Below are positions 7,208 through 14,276 of a stretch of DNA of 64,000 nucleotides, one piece after another (within the stretch, counting starts at the first letter, position 1; every line of letters starts with the position of its first letter). This DNA is from DATBAT01 sp036271375 (GTDB lineage: Bacteria; Acidobacteriota; Terriglobia; Terriglobales; Acidobacteriaceae), in the NCBI GenBank assembly GCA_036271375.1, contig DATBAT010000258.1:27122-91121 (forward strand). The letters are read 5' to 3'. The notes below the pieces were generated by a model. It was not told the DNA's origin. It did no database searches and saw only the letters and a list, made by a program, of their open reading frames with translations. The position numbers and the translations under genes are program-made.

Positions 7208-8617
7208 ATGAGCCATCCATTCGATAGTCTGCCTTTGCTGAGTTCTCAGGAGGTGCTCCTGTGGAATTGGTACGCCCGCGCCGGCATCGGCGGGTCGGAC
7301 TGGAAATCATGGGTCGCGGAGATTTTCGGCCGGTTGGTGGAGCGTCCCGGCGGTCCGCAACTATCGCTGGTTCAGAGTCACCTCGTCGACGCCAAATTCC
7401 AGGAGCAGACGCTGGCATTCGGCGCTAAGTGGGAGTTGTTCCTGGGGCGCGACGCGGAAAACGATATTCCCCTTGCCAACAAGGCGATTTCCAGCAGACA
7501 CGCGCGAGTTTTTCTCAGCGAGGGCCGCATTTATCTCGAGGATCTAGGCGGCGGACTCGGTACCTATCTCTGGGAAAAGAAGATCCTGACAAAAGAGCGG
7601 CAGCGGCTAAGAAACGGAGATCAGTTCACCATTTTCCCTTACCGGTTTCGGGTGATGGTGAGCGAATCCTGGACTCCGGAGCCTGAGGTGTCGATCGGGG
7701 AATTCCGTTCCCTGCCCTCGACCCGCGCCGACTTCCTGCAGATGTCGCCCCCACTTTGGCGGACCTTTGTGGTGAACGCCCAACCGGATGGGCAGCGCGC
7801 TTTGCTGGAGGTGAGTCCCGCGCTGCTGAATGGCCTTCAGCAGCGTGTTTTTGGCCCATTGGGGGTTGGTGCGGTCAAAGAATCGGTCCCCGCAGACGAC
7901 ACTCTGCTGGGTTTTGTTCTTCTGGCGCTTCTTGAGCGCCTGAACCAACGGCTAAAGTTTCCCCTGCAATTCTCGTTCATGAAAAGCAATCGCAACAAAG
8001 GCGATGCCTGCCGGGGAATATCTCTCAGCTTTGCCGTCGGCGTTCCCGGCCTGTCGGGACACTGCCGGGTTTTCCTGCCGTTTGATTTTTTCTCCTCGCA
8101 AATGCTGACAATGCCCGCCGATTCCGGATTTCAAGGCCCAGCCGGTCTGGCGTGGAGCTTTCCGGTATCGGCCGGATTTGTAGATCTTTCGCGGGAAGAA
8201 ATCTCGCAAATAGGCCTGGGGGACATCCTGGTTGCCGAACGCGGCACGGGCCTCCTACTTCCCAACGATTTCGGCAAGGGCTGGACCGGTTCACCGGAAG
8301 GAAGCAACTTCACCAGCCTCAAGGTCGATAAATATTTTGAGAGGACTACATCCGTGGAAGGTTTCGAGCAAGCGGCTGGCGATATGGCAAAACCCGCTCT
8401 GGAAAAATTGCCTCTTCGCCTGCATGTGATTGTCGCAGAGAAGGAAATGACGTTCGCCGATATTCAATCCCTGGCCCCGGGGGCGATTGTCGAACTGGGC
8501 GCCAGCAAGATTTCTCCGGTCAAGTTGATGGTGAACGGCAAAGTCCTTGGCGAGGGCGAACTGGTGGACGTAGAGGGCAACCTCGCGGTCAAGATACTGC
8601 GCTGGAGAACCGCCTGA
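7208..8617 (+). CDS. sctQ: FHA-SctQ fusion: C-ring/sorting-platform protein with N-terminal FHA domain
   Basis: SctQ builds the cytoplasmic sorting platform. This 469-residue version carries two modules not normally joined. An FHA domain lies at about 73-152: LGRDAENDIPLANKAISSRH contains the Gly-Arg and Ser-Arg-His positions that bind phosphothreonine, while the usual SNGT turn reads GGLGT. SctQ-like sequence follows (ALLEVSPALLNGLQQRVFG at about 198-216, LLALLERLNQRLKFPLQFSF). A SpoA domain at about 400-466 completes the protein (LPLRLHVIVAEKEMTFADI, APGAIVELGASKISPVKLMV, VEGNLAVKILRW). The gene lies between sctP and the fliO-like gene. The N-terminal ~70 residues are not assigned. The fusion suggests that a phosphoprotein docks on the platform; this is inference. 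Confidence 0.9.
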   Translation: MSHPFDSLPLLSSQEVLLWNWYARAGIGGSDWKSWVAEIFGRLVERPGGPQLSLVQSHLVDAKFQEQTLAFGAKWELFLGRDAENDIPLANKAISSRHARVFLSEGRIYLEDLGGGLGTYLWEKKILTKERQRLRNGDQFTIFPYRFRVMVSESWTPEPEVSIGEFRSLPSTRADFLQMSPPLWRTFVVNAQPDGQRALLEVSPALLNGLQQRVFGPLGVGAVKESVPADDTLLGFVLLALLERLNQRLKFPLQFSFMKSNRNKGDACRGISLSFAVGVPGLSGHCRVFLPFDFFSSQMLTMPADSGFQGPAGLAWSFPVSAGFVDLSREEISQIGLGDILVAERGTGLLLPNDFGKGWTGSPEGSNFTSLKVDKYFERTTSVEGFEQAAGDMAKPALEKLPLRLHVIVAEKEMTFADIQSLAPGAIVELGASKISPVKLMVNGKVLGEGELVDVEGNLAVKILRWRTA

Positions 8618-9051
8618 TGGCTGTGTTTGTTCTGCAAGCCGCCAATGACACCGCCGCCCAGTTGACCTCCGTGAGTTCGCAGGTCGGCAGCTATCTGGAA
8701 GTCCTATTGGCGCTGGCTGGAGTGGTGGTCCTCGCCTACGTGACGTTGCGTTACGGATTGCCCTGGTTGTCAGGCGTACGTCCAAACAATTCCGGGCCAA
8801 TTCAAATCGTCGCGCGCTACCCATTGGAAGCGCGCAAGACGCTCTATCTGGTAAAGACTGGCTCCCAGGTATTCCTCATCGGCACGTCAGAGAACCAGAT
8901 GGAATACCTCACAACAATTGCTCCCGAGAACGCTGCGGAAATGCTGGAGAGTTCACCAACCGAAGAGGTACCGCGGAAGGATTTCCGGCAAGTCCTTGGC
9001 TGGATGCAAAAGGGTGGGGTATCCAACTCGCGCCGCCAGCCCGGAGCTTAA
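8617..9051 (+). CDS. FliO-like export apparatus assembly protein
   Basis: This 144-residue protein has one membrane helix at about 26-50 (SYLEVLLALAGVVVLAYVTL). A small basic-to-acidic cytoplasmic domain follows with the FliO-type strand pattern: IQIVARYPLEARKTLYLVKT, then SQVFLIGTSENQMEYLTTIA. FliO is a flagellar scaffold that helps FliP rings assemble. Non-flagellar systems normally lack it. The gene lies exactly where fliO sits in flagellar operons, between the SpoA-domain gene and the fliP homologue. It starts with a TGATG overlap of the sctQ stop and ends four bases before sctR. FliO is poorly conserved, so the identification rests on topology, motif and position. Confidence 0.75.
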   Translation: MAVFVLQAANDTAAQLTSVSSQVGSYLEVLLALAGVVVLAYVTLRYGLPWLSGVRPNNSGPIQIVARYPLEARKTLYLVKTGSQVFLIGTSENQMEYLTTIAPENAAEMLESSPTEEVPRKDFRQVLGWMQKGGVSNSRRQPGA

Positions 9052-9055
9052 TCGC

Positions 9056-9913
9056 ATGAAGCGTTTTCTCTATCTCGCGATTCTGCTGTTTCCCCACGTC
9101 GCCCATGCTCAGGGTGGCAATCAGATGTCGAACCCTATTGTGATGGTCATCGTGCTGGGCGCGTTGTCACTGGCGCCTTTTGTTCTCGTCATGCTGACCT
9201 CCTTCGTGAAGATTTCAGTGGTGCTTTCGATTTTGCGAAACGCACTCGGAACTCAACAGGTACCCCCGAACCAGATCATTACGGGGCTGGCCTTCGTGCT
9301 CAGCCTGTTCATCATGGTTCCGGTGGCGCGCCAAATGTACGATGCAGCTGGCTCAGTCTCAAACACGAAGGACATCTTCTCCGAGGCAAGCGTGAAGAGC
9401 CTCTATGATGCCAGCACCAAAGCCAAAGAACCCTTGCGGTGGTTCTTGTCCGGACACAGCCAGATCAAGGACCGTCAGTTATTCATGGATTTGGCGGCTC
9501 GCCTGGAGTTGAGCGCCGCAAAACGGAAGCAGGCCAATACGGCGAAACCGGCCGCGCCAGCGACTCCTGCCCCGGTTCAAGCCGCAACCACTGCGCCGCC
9601 TACAGATGCGGCCCCGTCCGTTCCGCCTCCGCCGAAGCCTGAAGCTCTGAACATCGCCAAGCCTGACAAGGAAGATTTTCAAGTGCTGATGCCGGCATTC
9701 GTCACCAGCCAACTGAAGGAAGCCTTCGAAGTAGGATTTCTCCTATTCGTGCCCTTCATCGTGGTGGATATGGTGGTCGCCAACATCCTGCTGGCGATGG
9801 GAATGCAAATGCTCTCACCCACGGTAATTTCTCTGCCCTTCAAGTTGCTGCTGTTCGTGCTAGTGGACGGCTGGTTCCTGATCATTCGCGGTCTGGTGCT
9901 GAGTTACACATGA
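9056..9913 (+). CDS. sctR: Type III export gate protein SctR (FliP family)
   Basis: SctR/FliP forms the pentameric core of the export gate in the inner membrane. I start the gene at ATG 9056, which gives a FliP-like cleavable signal (MKRFLYLAILLFPHVAHAQ) and 285 residues. The family core is intact: SLAPFVLVMLTSFVKISVVL, ILRNALGTQQVPPNQIITGL, then VTSQLKEAFEVGFLLFVPFI and LAMGMQMLSPTVISLPFKLL. Between the two halves lies an Ala/Pro-rich insertion of about 50 residues (around 145-200) that most SctR proteins lack. The gene overlaps sctS by ATGA. Confidence 0.95.
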   Translation: MKRFLYLAILLFPHVAHAQGGNQMSNPIVMVIVLGALSLAPFVLVMLTSFVKISVVLSILRNALGTQQVPPNQIITGLAFVLSLFIMVPVARQMYDAAGSVSNTKDIFSEASVKSLYDASTKAKEPLRWFLSGHSQIKDRQLFMDLAARLELSAAKRKQANTAKPAAPATPAPVQAATTAPPTDAAPSVPPPPKPEALNIAKPDKEDFQVLMPAFVTSQLKEAFEVGFLLFVPFIVVDMVVANILLAMGMQMLSPTVISLPFKLLLFVLVDGWFLIIRGLVLSYT

Positions 9914-10176
9914 GCGTCGAAACCATCATTCGAATCTTGCGTGAGGGCCTGATGCTGGTCCTCATTCTGTCGGCAGGTCCCATGCTGGCTAGCTTGTTGA
10001 TTGGGCTGGTGGTGAGCATCATTCAGGCCACCACACAGATTCAGGAACAGACTCTGAGCTACGTCCCCAAACTTGCCGGAGTGTTTGTCACCATTGCGAT
10101 TCTGGGACCGTGGATACTGGCCCAGACCGTCAAATTCACCATCACCCTGTTCGAAACAATTCCGAACGTGCGCTGA
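9910..10176 (+). CDS. sctS: Type III export gate protein SctS (FliQ family)
   Basis: This 88-residue protein has two membrane helices and is an accessory subunit of the SctRST export gate. Typical FliQ/SctS features are visible: IIRILREGLMLVLILSAGPM at the N-terminus, the LIGLVVSIIQATTQIQEQTL loop that is the family signature, and TIAILGPWILAQTVKFTITL in the second helix. The length is normal. It overlaps the end of sctR and is followed by sctT after ten bases. Confidence 0.96.
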   Translation: MSVETIIRILREGLMLVLILSAGPMLASLLIGLVVSIIQATTQIQEQTLSYVPKLAGVFVTIAILGPWILAQTVKFTITLFETIPNVR

Positions 10177-10186
10177 GGAACCGCGG

Positions 10187-11011
10187 ATGCTTGAGGCTCT
10201 TCAACACATCCTGAACAGCATTGGAATTCACACCGATATCGGCACTTCGGTAGTGATGTTTGGATTGTTGCTGGCCCGTCTGATTTCGGCGATCACGCTC
10301 TCACCCTTCTTAGGCGGGCAGTCTGTTCCGGGGCGCGCCAAGATGGGTCTCGCCATTCTGCTGAGCGCGCTGCTTTTTGGCAGCGTCGTTCCGCAGGAAG
10401 TTCCGGGTGAGATGAACGCGCTGCGCATGATGTGTTTGTTCGTGAAGGAAGGTCTGATCGGCGCGACGCTGGGCTTTCTTTCCCAGATCATTTTTCAAAG
10501 CGTGCAGATGGCGGGCGCCATGATCGACTACGGACGCGGCATGAGCCAGGCCACCTTTTTTGCTCCGCAGCTGGAAAGCAACGTCTCGCTGCTCGGCCAG
10601 TTACAGTTTCAGGCGACGCTGGTGCTATTCCTGATTTTTAATGGACACCTGTATTTCGTACGCGCCCTGGCGGAGAGCTTTCAGGCGGTGCCGCTGCTGG
10701 ATTTTCCCCGGTTCTCCGGTGGCACCTGGCCGGCCATGGAACAGATGGGGCATTACACCAGCCAAAGTTTGGCGATTGCCCTTCAACTGAGCGCGCCAGC
10801 CCTGCTGGCCCTGTTTCTGGTGGACGTCGGTTCTGGAGTAATCGGCAAGGTCGCGTCCGGGATCCACGTTCACAATGAAAGTCAGCCGGTAAAAGCGCTG
10901 CTGGGGTTGGGCGTGGTGCTGCTCGCGGTGTCCTACATAATCAGTCGCATGCCGCAATACTTTGTGGGCATGATCGAACAAATCCATCAGTTCATGCAGC
11001 ACCTGAGTTAG
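10187..11011 (+). CDS. sctT: Type III export gate protein SctT (FliR family)
   Basis: SctT/FliR caps the export gate helical assembly. The chosen ATG at 10187 follows a GGAACCGCGG spacer and gives 274 residues; a longer in-frame reading from 10073 would lie inside sctS. Several membrane helices are visible (MFGLLLARLISAITLSPFLG, GLAILLSALLFGSV, GLIGATLGFLSQIIFQSVQM, IALQLSAPALLALFLVDVGS). The family motif GAMIDYGRGMSQATFFAPQL matches the FliR/SctT pattern of an Asp-x-Gln-x-G-like membrane loop. The order R-S-T-U is canonical. Confidence 0.95.
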   Translation: MLEALQHILNSIGIHTDIGTSVVMFGLLLARLISAITLSPFLGGQSVPGRAKMGLAILLSALLFGSVVPQEVPGEMNALRMMCLFVKEGLIGATLGFLSQIIFQSVQMAGAMIDYGRGMSQATFFAPQLESNVSLLGQLQFQATLVLFLIFNGHLYFVRALAESFQAVPLLDFPRFSGGTWPAMEQMGHYTSQSLAIALQLSAPALLALFLVDVGSGVIGKVASGIHVHNESQPVKALLGLGVVLLAVSYIISRMPQYFVGMIEQIHQFMQHLS

Positions 11012-11020
11012 GGAGAGGCC

Positions 11021-12079
11021 ATGCCTGGGGAAAAGACCGAAGAGCCTACTCCTAAAAAAGTCCGAGAAGCCCGCGAGAAGGGACAGGTTTTCAAGAGCCA
11101 GGACTTTACCCAGGCCTTGATGTTCGTGACTGCCGCCGCGGTGATCAGCGCCGGTGGCCGGACCTATGTTCAGGAACTCGGCGGACTGATGAAAGAGTCA
11201 TTCCAACCTGTGATCCTGCGTGGCGATATGCCGCTCAATGCCATGCTGGCCCGCATGGGGTATGCGTTTTCAAAGTTTCTGCTGCTTTCTGCCCCACTTC
11301 TGGGAGCGCTCATGGCCGCGGCCGCGGCCGCGAATTTCATACAGGTCAAGGCTCTGTTCGCTCCCCAAATCCTGAAGCCGAAATTCGACAAACTGAATCC
11401 CCTGGAGGGCTTTAAGAAGACGTTTTTCAGCGGCAAAGTCTACATCGAGCTGGTCAAGAACCTGATCAAGTTCACCATTGTTTTTTGGATCCTGTACAGC
11501 GTGATCAGAGGCAGCATGCGAGATATTGTTCCCACCGTCGGCATGCGGATCGATCAAATCGCCGTTGTTGCCGGCAAACTGCTTTACAGCATCCTGTTCA
11601 AGGTGGGAGGCGTCTTTCTGGTTCTGGGCGGGGCGGACTACATGATCCAGAAAAAGTTGTTCATGAAAGACATGAAGATGAGCAAGGAGGAAGTAAAGCA
11701 GGAGTACAAAGAAATGGAGGGCGACCCTCATGTGAAGCACATGCGCAAACACCTGTTCGAACAGATGATGCACGAAAGCGTCGCCCACAATGTGCCCAAG
11801 GCAACGGTCATCGTAGCCAATCCCACGCACTTTGCGATCGCCTTGAAATATGACGAAGCCAGCATGCAGGCGCCGCAGCTGACCGCCAAAGGCCAGGATT
11901 CAATGGCGTTGAAGATCATCGAGATTGCTAAACAGCATGAAATCCCCGTGGTGCGCAACATTGGGCTGGCACACAGCCTTTATGACCTTGAGGTCGGGCA
12001 CGACATTCCTGAAGACCTTTATGAAGCCGTGGCTGAGGTCCTCAATTTCGTGTACCAACTCGCAGCTATGGAGGAGTAA
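11021..12079 (+). CDS. sctU: Type III export switch protein SctU (FlhB/YscU family)
   Basis: SctU is the autocleaving specificity switch of the export apparatus. The 352-residue product begins with the family signature KTEEPTPKKVREAREKGQV. Four membrane helices follow, and then a cytoplasmic domain containing the autocleavage motif NPTH at 267-270 within VIVANPTHFAIALKYD. Downstream, GLAHSLYDLEVGHDIPEDLY is the conserved end of the domain. All residues needed for cleavage are present. An SD-like GGAGAGG precedes the ATG. Confidence 0.96.
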   Translation: MPGEKTEEPTPKKVREAREKGQVFKSQDFTQALMFVTAAAVISAGGRTYVQELGGLMKESFQPVILRGDMPLNAMLARMGYAFSKFLLLSAPLLGALMAAAAAANFIQVKALFAPQILKPKFDKLNPLEGFKKTFFSGKVYIELVKNLIKFTIVFWILYSVIRGSMRDIVPTVGMRIDQIAVVAGKLLYSILFKVGGVFLVLGGADYMIQKKLFMKDMKMSKEEVKQEYKEMEGDPHVKHMRKHLFEQMMHESVAHNVPKATVIVANPTHFAIALKYDEASMQAPQLTAKGQDSMALKIIEIAKQHEIPVVRNIGLAHSLYDLEVGHDIPEDLYEAVAEVLNFVYQLAAMEE

Positions 12080-12091
12080 CTGGAGAACAGC

Positions 12092-12493
12092 ATGAGAGTC
12101 GACTACGTTTTGCCGGCGCTACAGCCGGAAGTTTTGTCGGATATGCCAACCGTCCAGGGCCCAAAGGTGGCGTTTCGCGACCAGCTCAAAAATACCGCCG
12201 TCGAACTACCCACTGCCTGGCAGACAGAGCTGGGGCTGGACGCGATACCTGAGGGAAGTAACCATATCGGCCCTCCACCGCGATCAAACACGCTGGAGTT
12301 AGGGGATATGGATACACAACGCCTCCGCTACCGGAATCTGCTCACGCAGCACAGCGCGAAACTGTCGTCCCCAGATAATGCGGACTTGCCCGCCGAGTGG
12401 CAGCCCGTCCAGGTCATGCTCAAGATGCTCACGGACATGCAGGCCATGGAAGATGAAGTGACTTCCCGCAACGTTGCGTTGACCAGAGGATAA
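12092..12493 (+). CDS. Small T3SS-locus protein of unknown function
   Basis: This 133-residue soluble protein starts 12 bases after sctU, behind CTGGAGAAC, and is followed after two bases by a TPR gene. The N-terminal half is proline-rich and probably flexible. The C-terminal half is helical, with LRYRNLLTQHSAKLSS and WQPVQVMLKMLTDMQAMEDE. I do not recognise a family. Its position, followed by a TPR chaperone and a needle-like gene, resembles that of the small helical protein at 17316, which also ends in a LLRMLTEM-type helix. The two may play equivalent roles, for example as co-chaperones; this is inference. Confidence 0.6.
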   Translation: MRVDYVLPALQPEVLSDMPTVQGPKVAFRDQLKNTAVELPTAWQTELGLDAIPEGSNHIGPPPRSNTLELGDMDTQRLRYRNLLTQHSAKLSSPDNADLPAEWQPVQVMLKMLTDMQAMEDEVTSRNVALTRG

Positions 12494-12495
12494 AC

Positions 12496-12885
12496 ATGCC
12501 TGAGTTAAGTTGGACTGACGAAGAAATTTACCTGGTAGCCGATCGCGGTTTCGCCTTTTTCAAGCAAGGGTGCTATCAGGAAGCGGGCATCATTTTCGAG
12601 GGCTTGACCACCCTGGACCCGTTGAATGCCTATTGCCGCAAAGCCCTGTCCACAGTGTGCATGGTGCTCAACAATCCGCAGCGCGCGGTAAGAGAGCTCT
12701 CCATGGTGCTGAACCAGAACCCCGCCGACCATGACGCCCGCGGCCGCCGCTGCGAGGCCTACTGCTCCCTGCAAAGCTGGAACGAAGCCCGCCAGGACTT
12801 GGAGATCCTGCGACGCAACGGTCAGCGACGGTTTGCCCAGCGGGCAGCTTGGCGTATGCAGGCGGCTGGCGGCCCGGCCCACTGA
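12496..12885 (+). CDS. TPR chaperone of SycD/LcrH type (T3SS)
   Basis: This 129-residue protein is made of about three tetratricopeptide repeats. Visible repeats are FAFFKQGCYQEAGIIFEGLT-TLDP and AVRELSMVLNQNPADHDARG, with LQSWNEARQDLEILRR at the end. The architecture matches class II T3SS chaperones (SycD/LcrH/PcrH), which bind hydrophobic translocators or needle subunits and keep them from aggregating. The neighbouring glycine-rich protein at 12976 is the likely client. The gene is packed tightly behind 12092. TPR proteins are generic, so the chaperone role rests on context. Confidence 0.75.
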   Translation: MPELSWTDEEIYLVADRGFAFFKQGCYQEAGIIFEGLTTLDPLNAYCRKALSTVCMVLNNPQRAVRELSMVLNQNPADHDARGRRCEAYCSLQSWNEARQDLEILRRNGQRRFAQRAAWRMQAAGGPAH

Positions 12886-12891
12886 TTAGAT

Positions 12892-12920
12892 AGCAACTTC
12901 GTATGCGGCTGGTTCGATAA
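12892..12920 (+). promoter_or_regulatory. Candidate FliA-type promoter 2 (upstream of the glycine-rich needle-like gene)
   Basis: AGCAAC at 12892-12897, a 15-base spacer, then TTCGATAA at 12913-12920. The second half matches six of eight positions of the sigma-28 -10 element. It sits in the intergenic space after the TPR gene and 55 bases before the ATG at 12976, a sensible distance for a leader with SD. The motif recurs at 2380 and 17587. Confidence 0.5.
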
Positions 12921-12975
12921 GTGTAGTGAGCTGGAGAGATTGAATAACTCAAGCTTATAGAGGAAGGAGAAAAAC

Positions 12976-13638
12976 ATGGGTGACGTTATCAACAGCGCCG
13001 TAAATACCGTAAGTAACCTCGGCAAGGCTGTAGGGGACGCGGTCCACGGTGATTTCGGCGGGGCACTTGGCGATTTGGGTAAGGCGGGCGGCAGTCTGGC
13101 ACAGACGGCGGTCGGCGGTTTCATGGCCATGAATCCGGAACTCGGAGCGGTAACCGGACTGGCAGGACAATTAGGCAATCTGCTGGGCAAAGCAGGCGGA
13201 TTTAACCCCGGGCAGGCGGGCGGTCTTCCCTTGCCATTCGGTCTGGGAAACATCTTGGGTTCGATCATGCAAAATCCCCTCGCTTCTCTTTTCGGTGGGG
13301 CTGGCGCCGGAGGTGCCGGAGGCGCTGGGAGCGCAGGTGGAATCGGCGGCAATTTTGGCGGCGGTTTCGGCGGATTTCCTGGTTTGGGCGGATTGGGATT
13401 TCCAGGTATTGGGACGGGCGGCGGGACATCCGGAGGGGGTGGCAGTGCAGCCGCTTCAGGAACGGGTGGACAAAGCTTCGCTCAACTCTCTGACGCACTG
13501 AAAAACGCCGGGGATCCGGCTTCGCAGGAAAAGGCTATGGAAGGTCTGCAAAAGTATCAGGAAGCAGTCACCATGGCGGCCACCATCGCTAAATTGCAGC
13601 ACGACATGACGATGAGCATCATCGGAAAGATCGCGTGA
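12976..13638 (+). CDS. Glycine-rich secreted-substrate candidate with needle-like (SctF-like) C-terminus
   Basis: The 220-residue product has two parts. Residues about 1-160 are glycine-rich and mildly hydrophobic (GKAVGDAVHGDFGGALGDLG, then the run GGAGAGGAGGAGSAGGIGG). The last ~45 residues are an amphipathic helix, AMEGLQKYQEAVTMAATIAK followed by LQHDMTMSIIGKIA. That ending resembles needle subunits such as PscF, which finish with an Asp, a spaced Ile and a QKI end. The GGAG-type ribosome site (AGGAAGGAG) is strong, and a FliA-like promoter motif lies upstream. The gene sits between two TPR chaperone genes. I infer an exported filament or tip component; a translocator is the main alternative. 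Needle subunits are normally ~80 residues, so this would be an oversized form. Confidence 0.6.
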   Translation: MGDVINSAVNTVSNLGKAVGDAVHGDFGGALGDLGKAGGSLAQTAVGGFMAMNPELGAVTGLAGQLGNLLGKAGGFNPGQAGGLPLPFGLGNILGSIMQNPLASLFGGAGAGGAGGAGSAGGIGGNFGGGFGGFPGLGGLGFPGIGTGGGTSGGGGSAAASGTGGQSFAQLSDALKNAGDPASQEKAMEGLQKYQEAVTMAATIAKLQHDMTMSIIGKIA

Positions 13639-13651
13639 AGGAGAGATCATA

Positions 13652-14167
13652 ATGGCCACTCAAGAAACCGGAAACATCACAGCCGATAGACTTCTAGCCG
13701 GCGAGCCACTGGGGCAGATTCTGGACATCCCCGAGACCAAAATTCAAGCCCTGGCAGCGCTGGGCTACAACCAATACCAGCAGGGAAAACTTGACGACGC
13801 GAAGACCCTGTTCGACGGCGTGACTGCTCTGGATCCAAAGTCTTACCTCGGCTATGCCGGCCTGGGAGCAATCGCCCTGGCGAAACAGACCCCGGACCTG
13901 GAGAGCGCTTTCACCAACCTTAGCAAAGCGGCGGAGTTGAACCCCAATGACGCTACCGTGCAGGCTAACCTGGGCGAAACACTGCTTCGTCAGGGCAAGG
14001 TGGATGTGGCAAAGTCGCACCTGGAGAAGGCCTTTGCGCTCGATCCGGGACACAACGACCCGGGCGCAAACCGCGCACGCGCTATTGTGGGCGGACTGAG
14101 CATGATCGTGAAGGAAGTCGAAACCCGCTTGCGGGCGCAGGATGGTTCGAGTTCCAAGGCCAACTAA
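13652..14167 (+). CDS. TPR chaperone-like protein (T3SS)
   Basis: This 171-residue protein contains three to four TPR units: QALAALGYNQYQQGKLDDAK-TLFDGVTALDP, LESAFTNLSKAAELNPND and LGETLLRQGKVDVAKSHLEK-AFALDPGHND. It begins with a short N-terminal segment (MATQETGNITADRLLAGEPL) reminiscent of SycD-type chaperones that start with a helical dimer arm. It follows the glycine-rich needle-like gene by 13 bases with SD AAGGAGAG, so the two are a likely chaperone-client pair. The C-terminal helix carries charged residues and a Ser/Lys tail. Confidence 0.72.
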   Translation: MATQETGNITADRLLAGEPLGQILDIPETKIQALAALGYNQYQQGKLDDAKTLFDGVTALDPKSYLGYAGLGAIALAKQTPDLESAFTNLSKAAELNPNDATVQANLGETLLRQGKVDVAKSHLEKAFALDPGHNDPGANRARAIVGGLSMIVKEVETRLRAQDGSSSKAN

Positions 14168-14189
14168 GGCTGACGGAACTATGTTTTTG

Positions 14190-14224
14190 GCCGGACGCCG
14201 GGAGTTAACCGCCAGGCGTCCGGC
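14190..14224 (+). terminator. Strong hairpin between the TPR gene and sctV
   Basis: GCCGGACGCC at 14190-14199 pairs perfectly with GGCGTCCGGC at 14215-14224 across a 15-base loop. The downstream tract (ACCTTTCATTTG) is only moderately T-rich. It probably marks the end of the first transcription unit or attenuates transcription into sctV. Confidence 0.55.
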
Positions 14225-14276
14225 ACCTTTCATTTGTGATTCAACAGGGACCTAGAGGTGGCAATACAGTCCGGAC

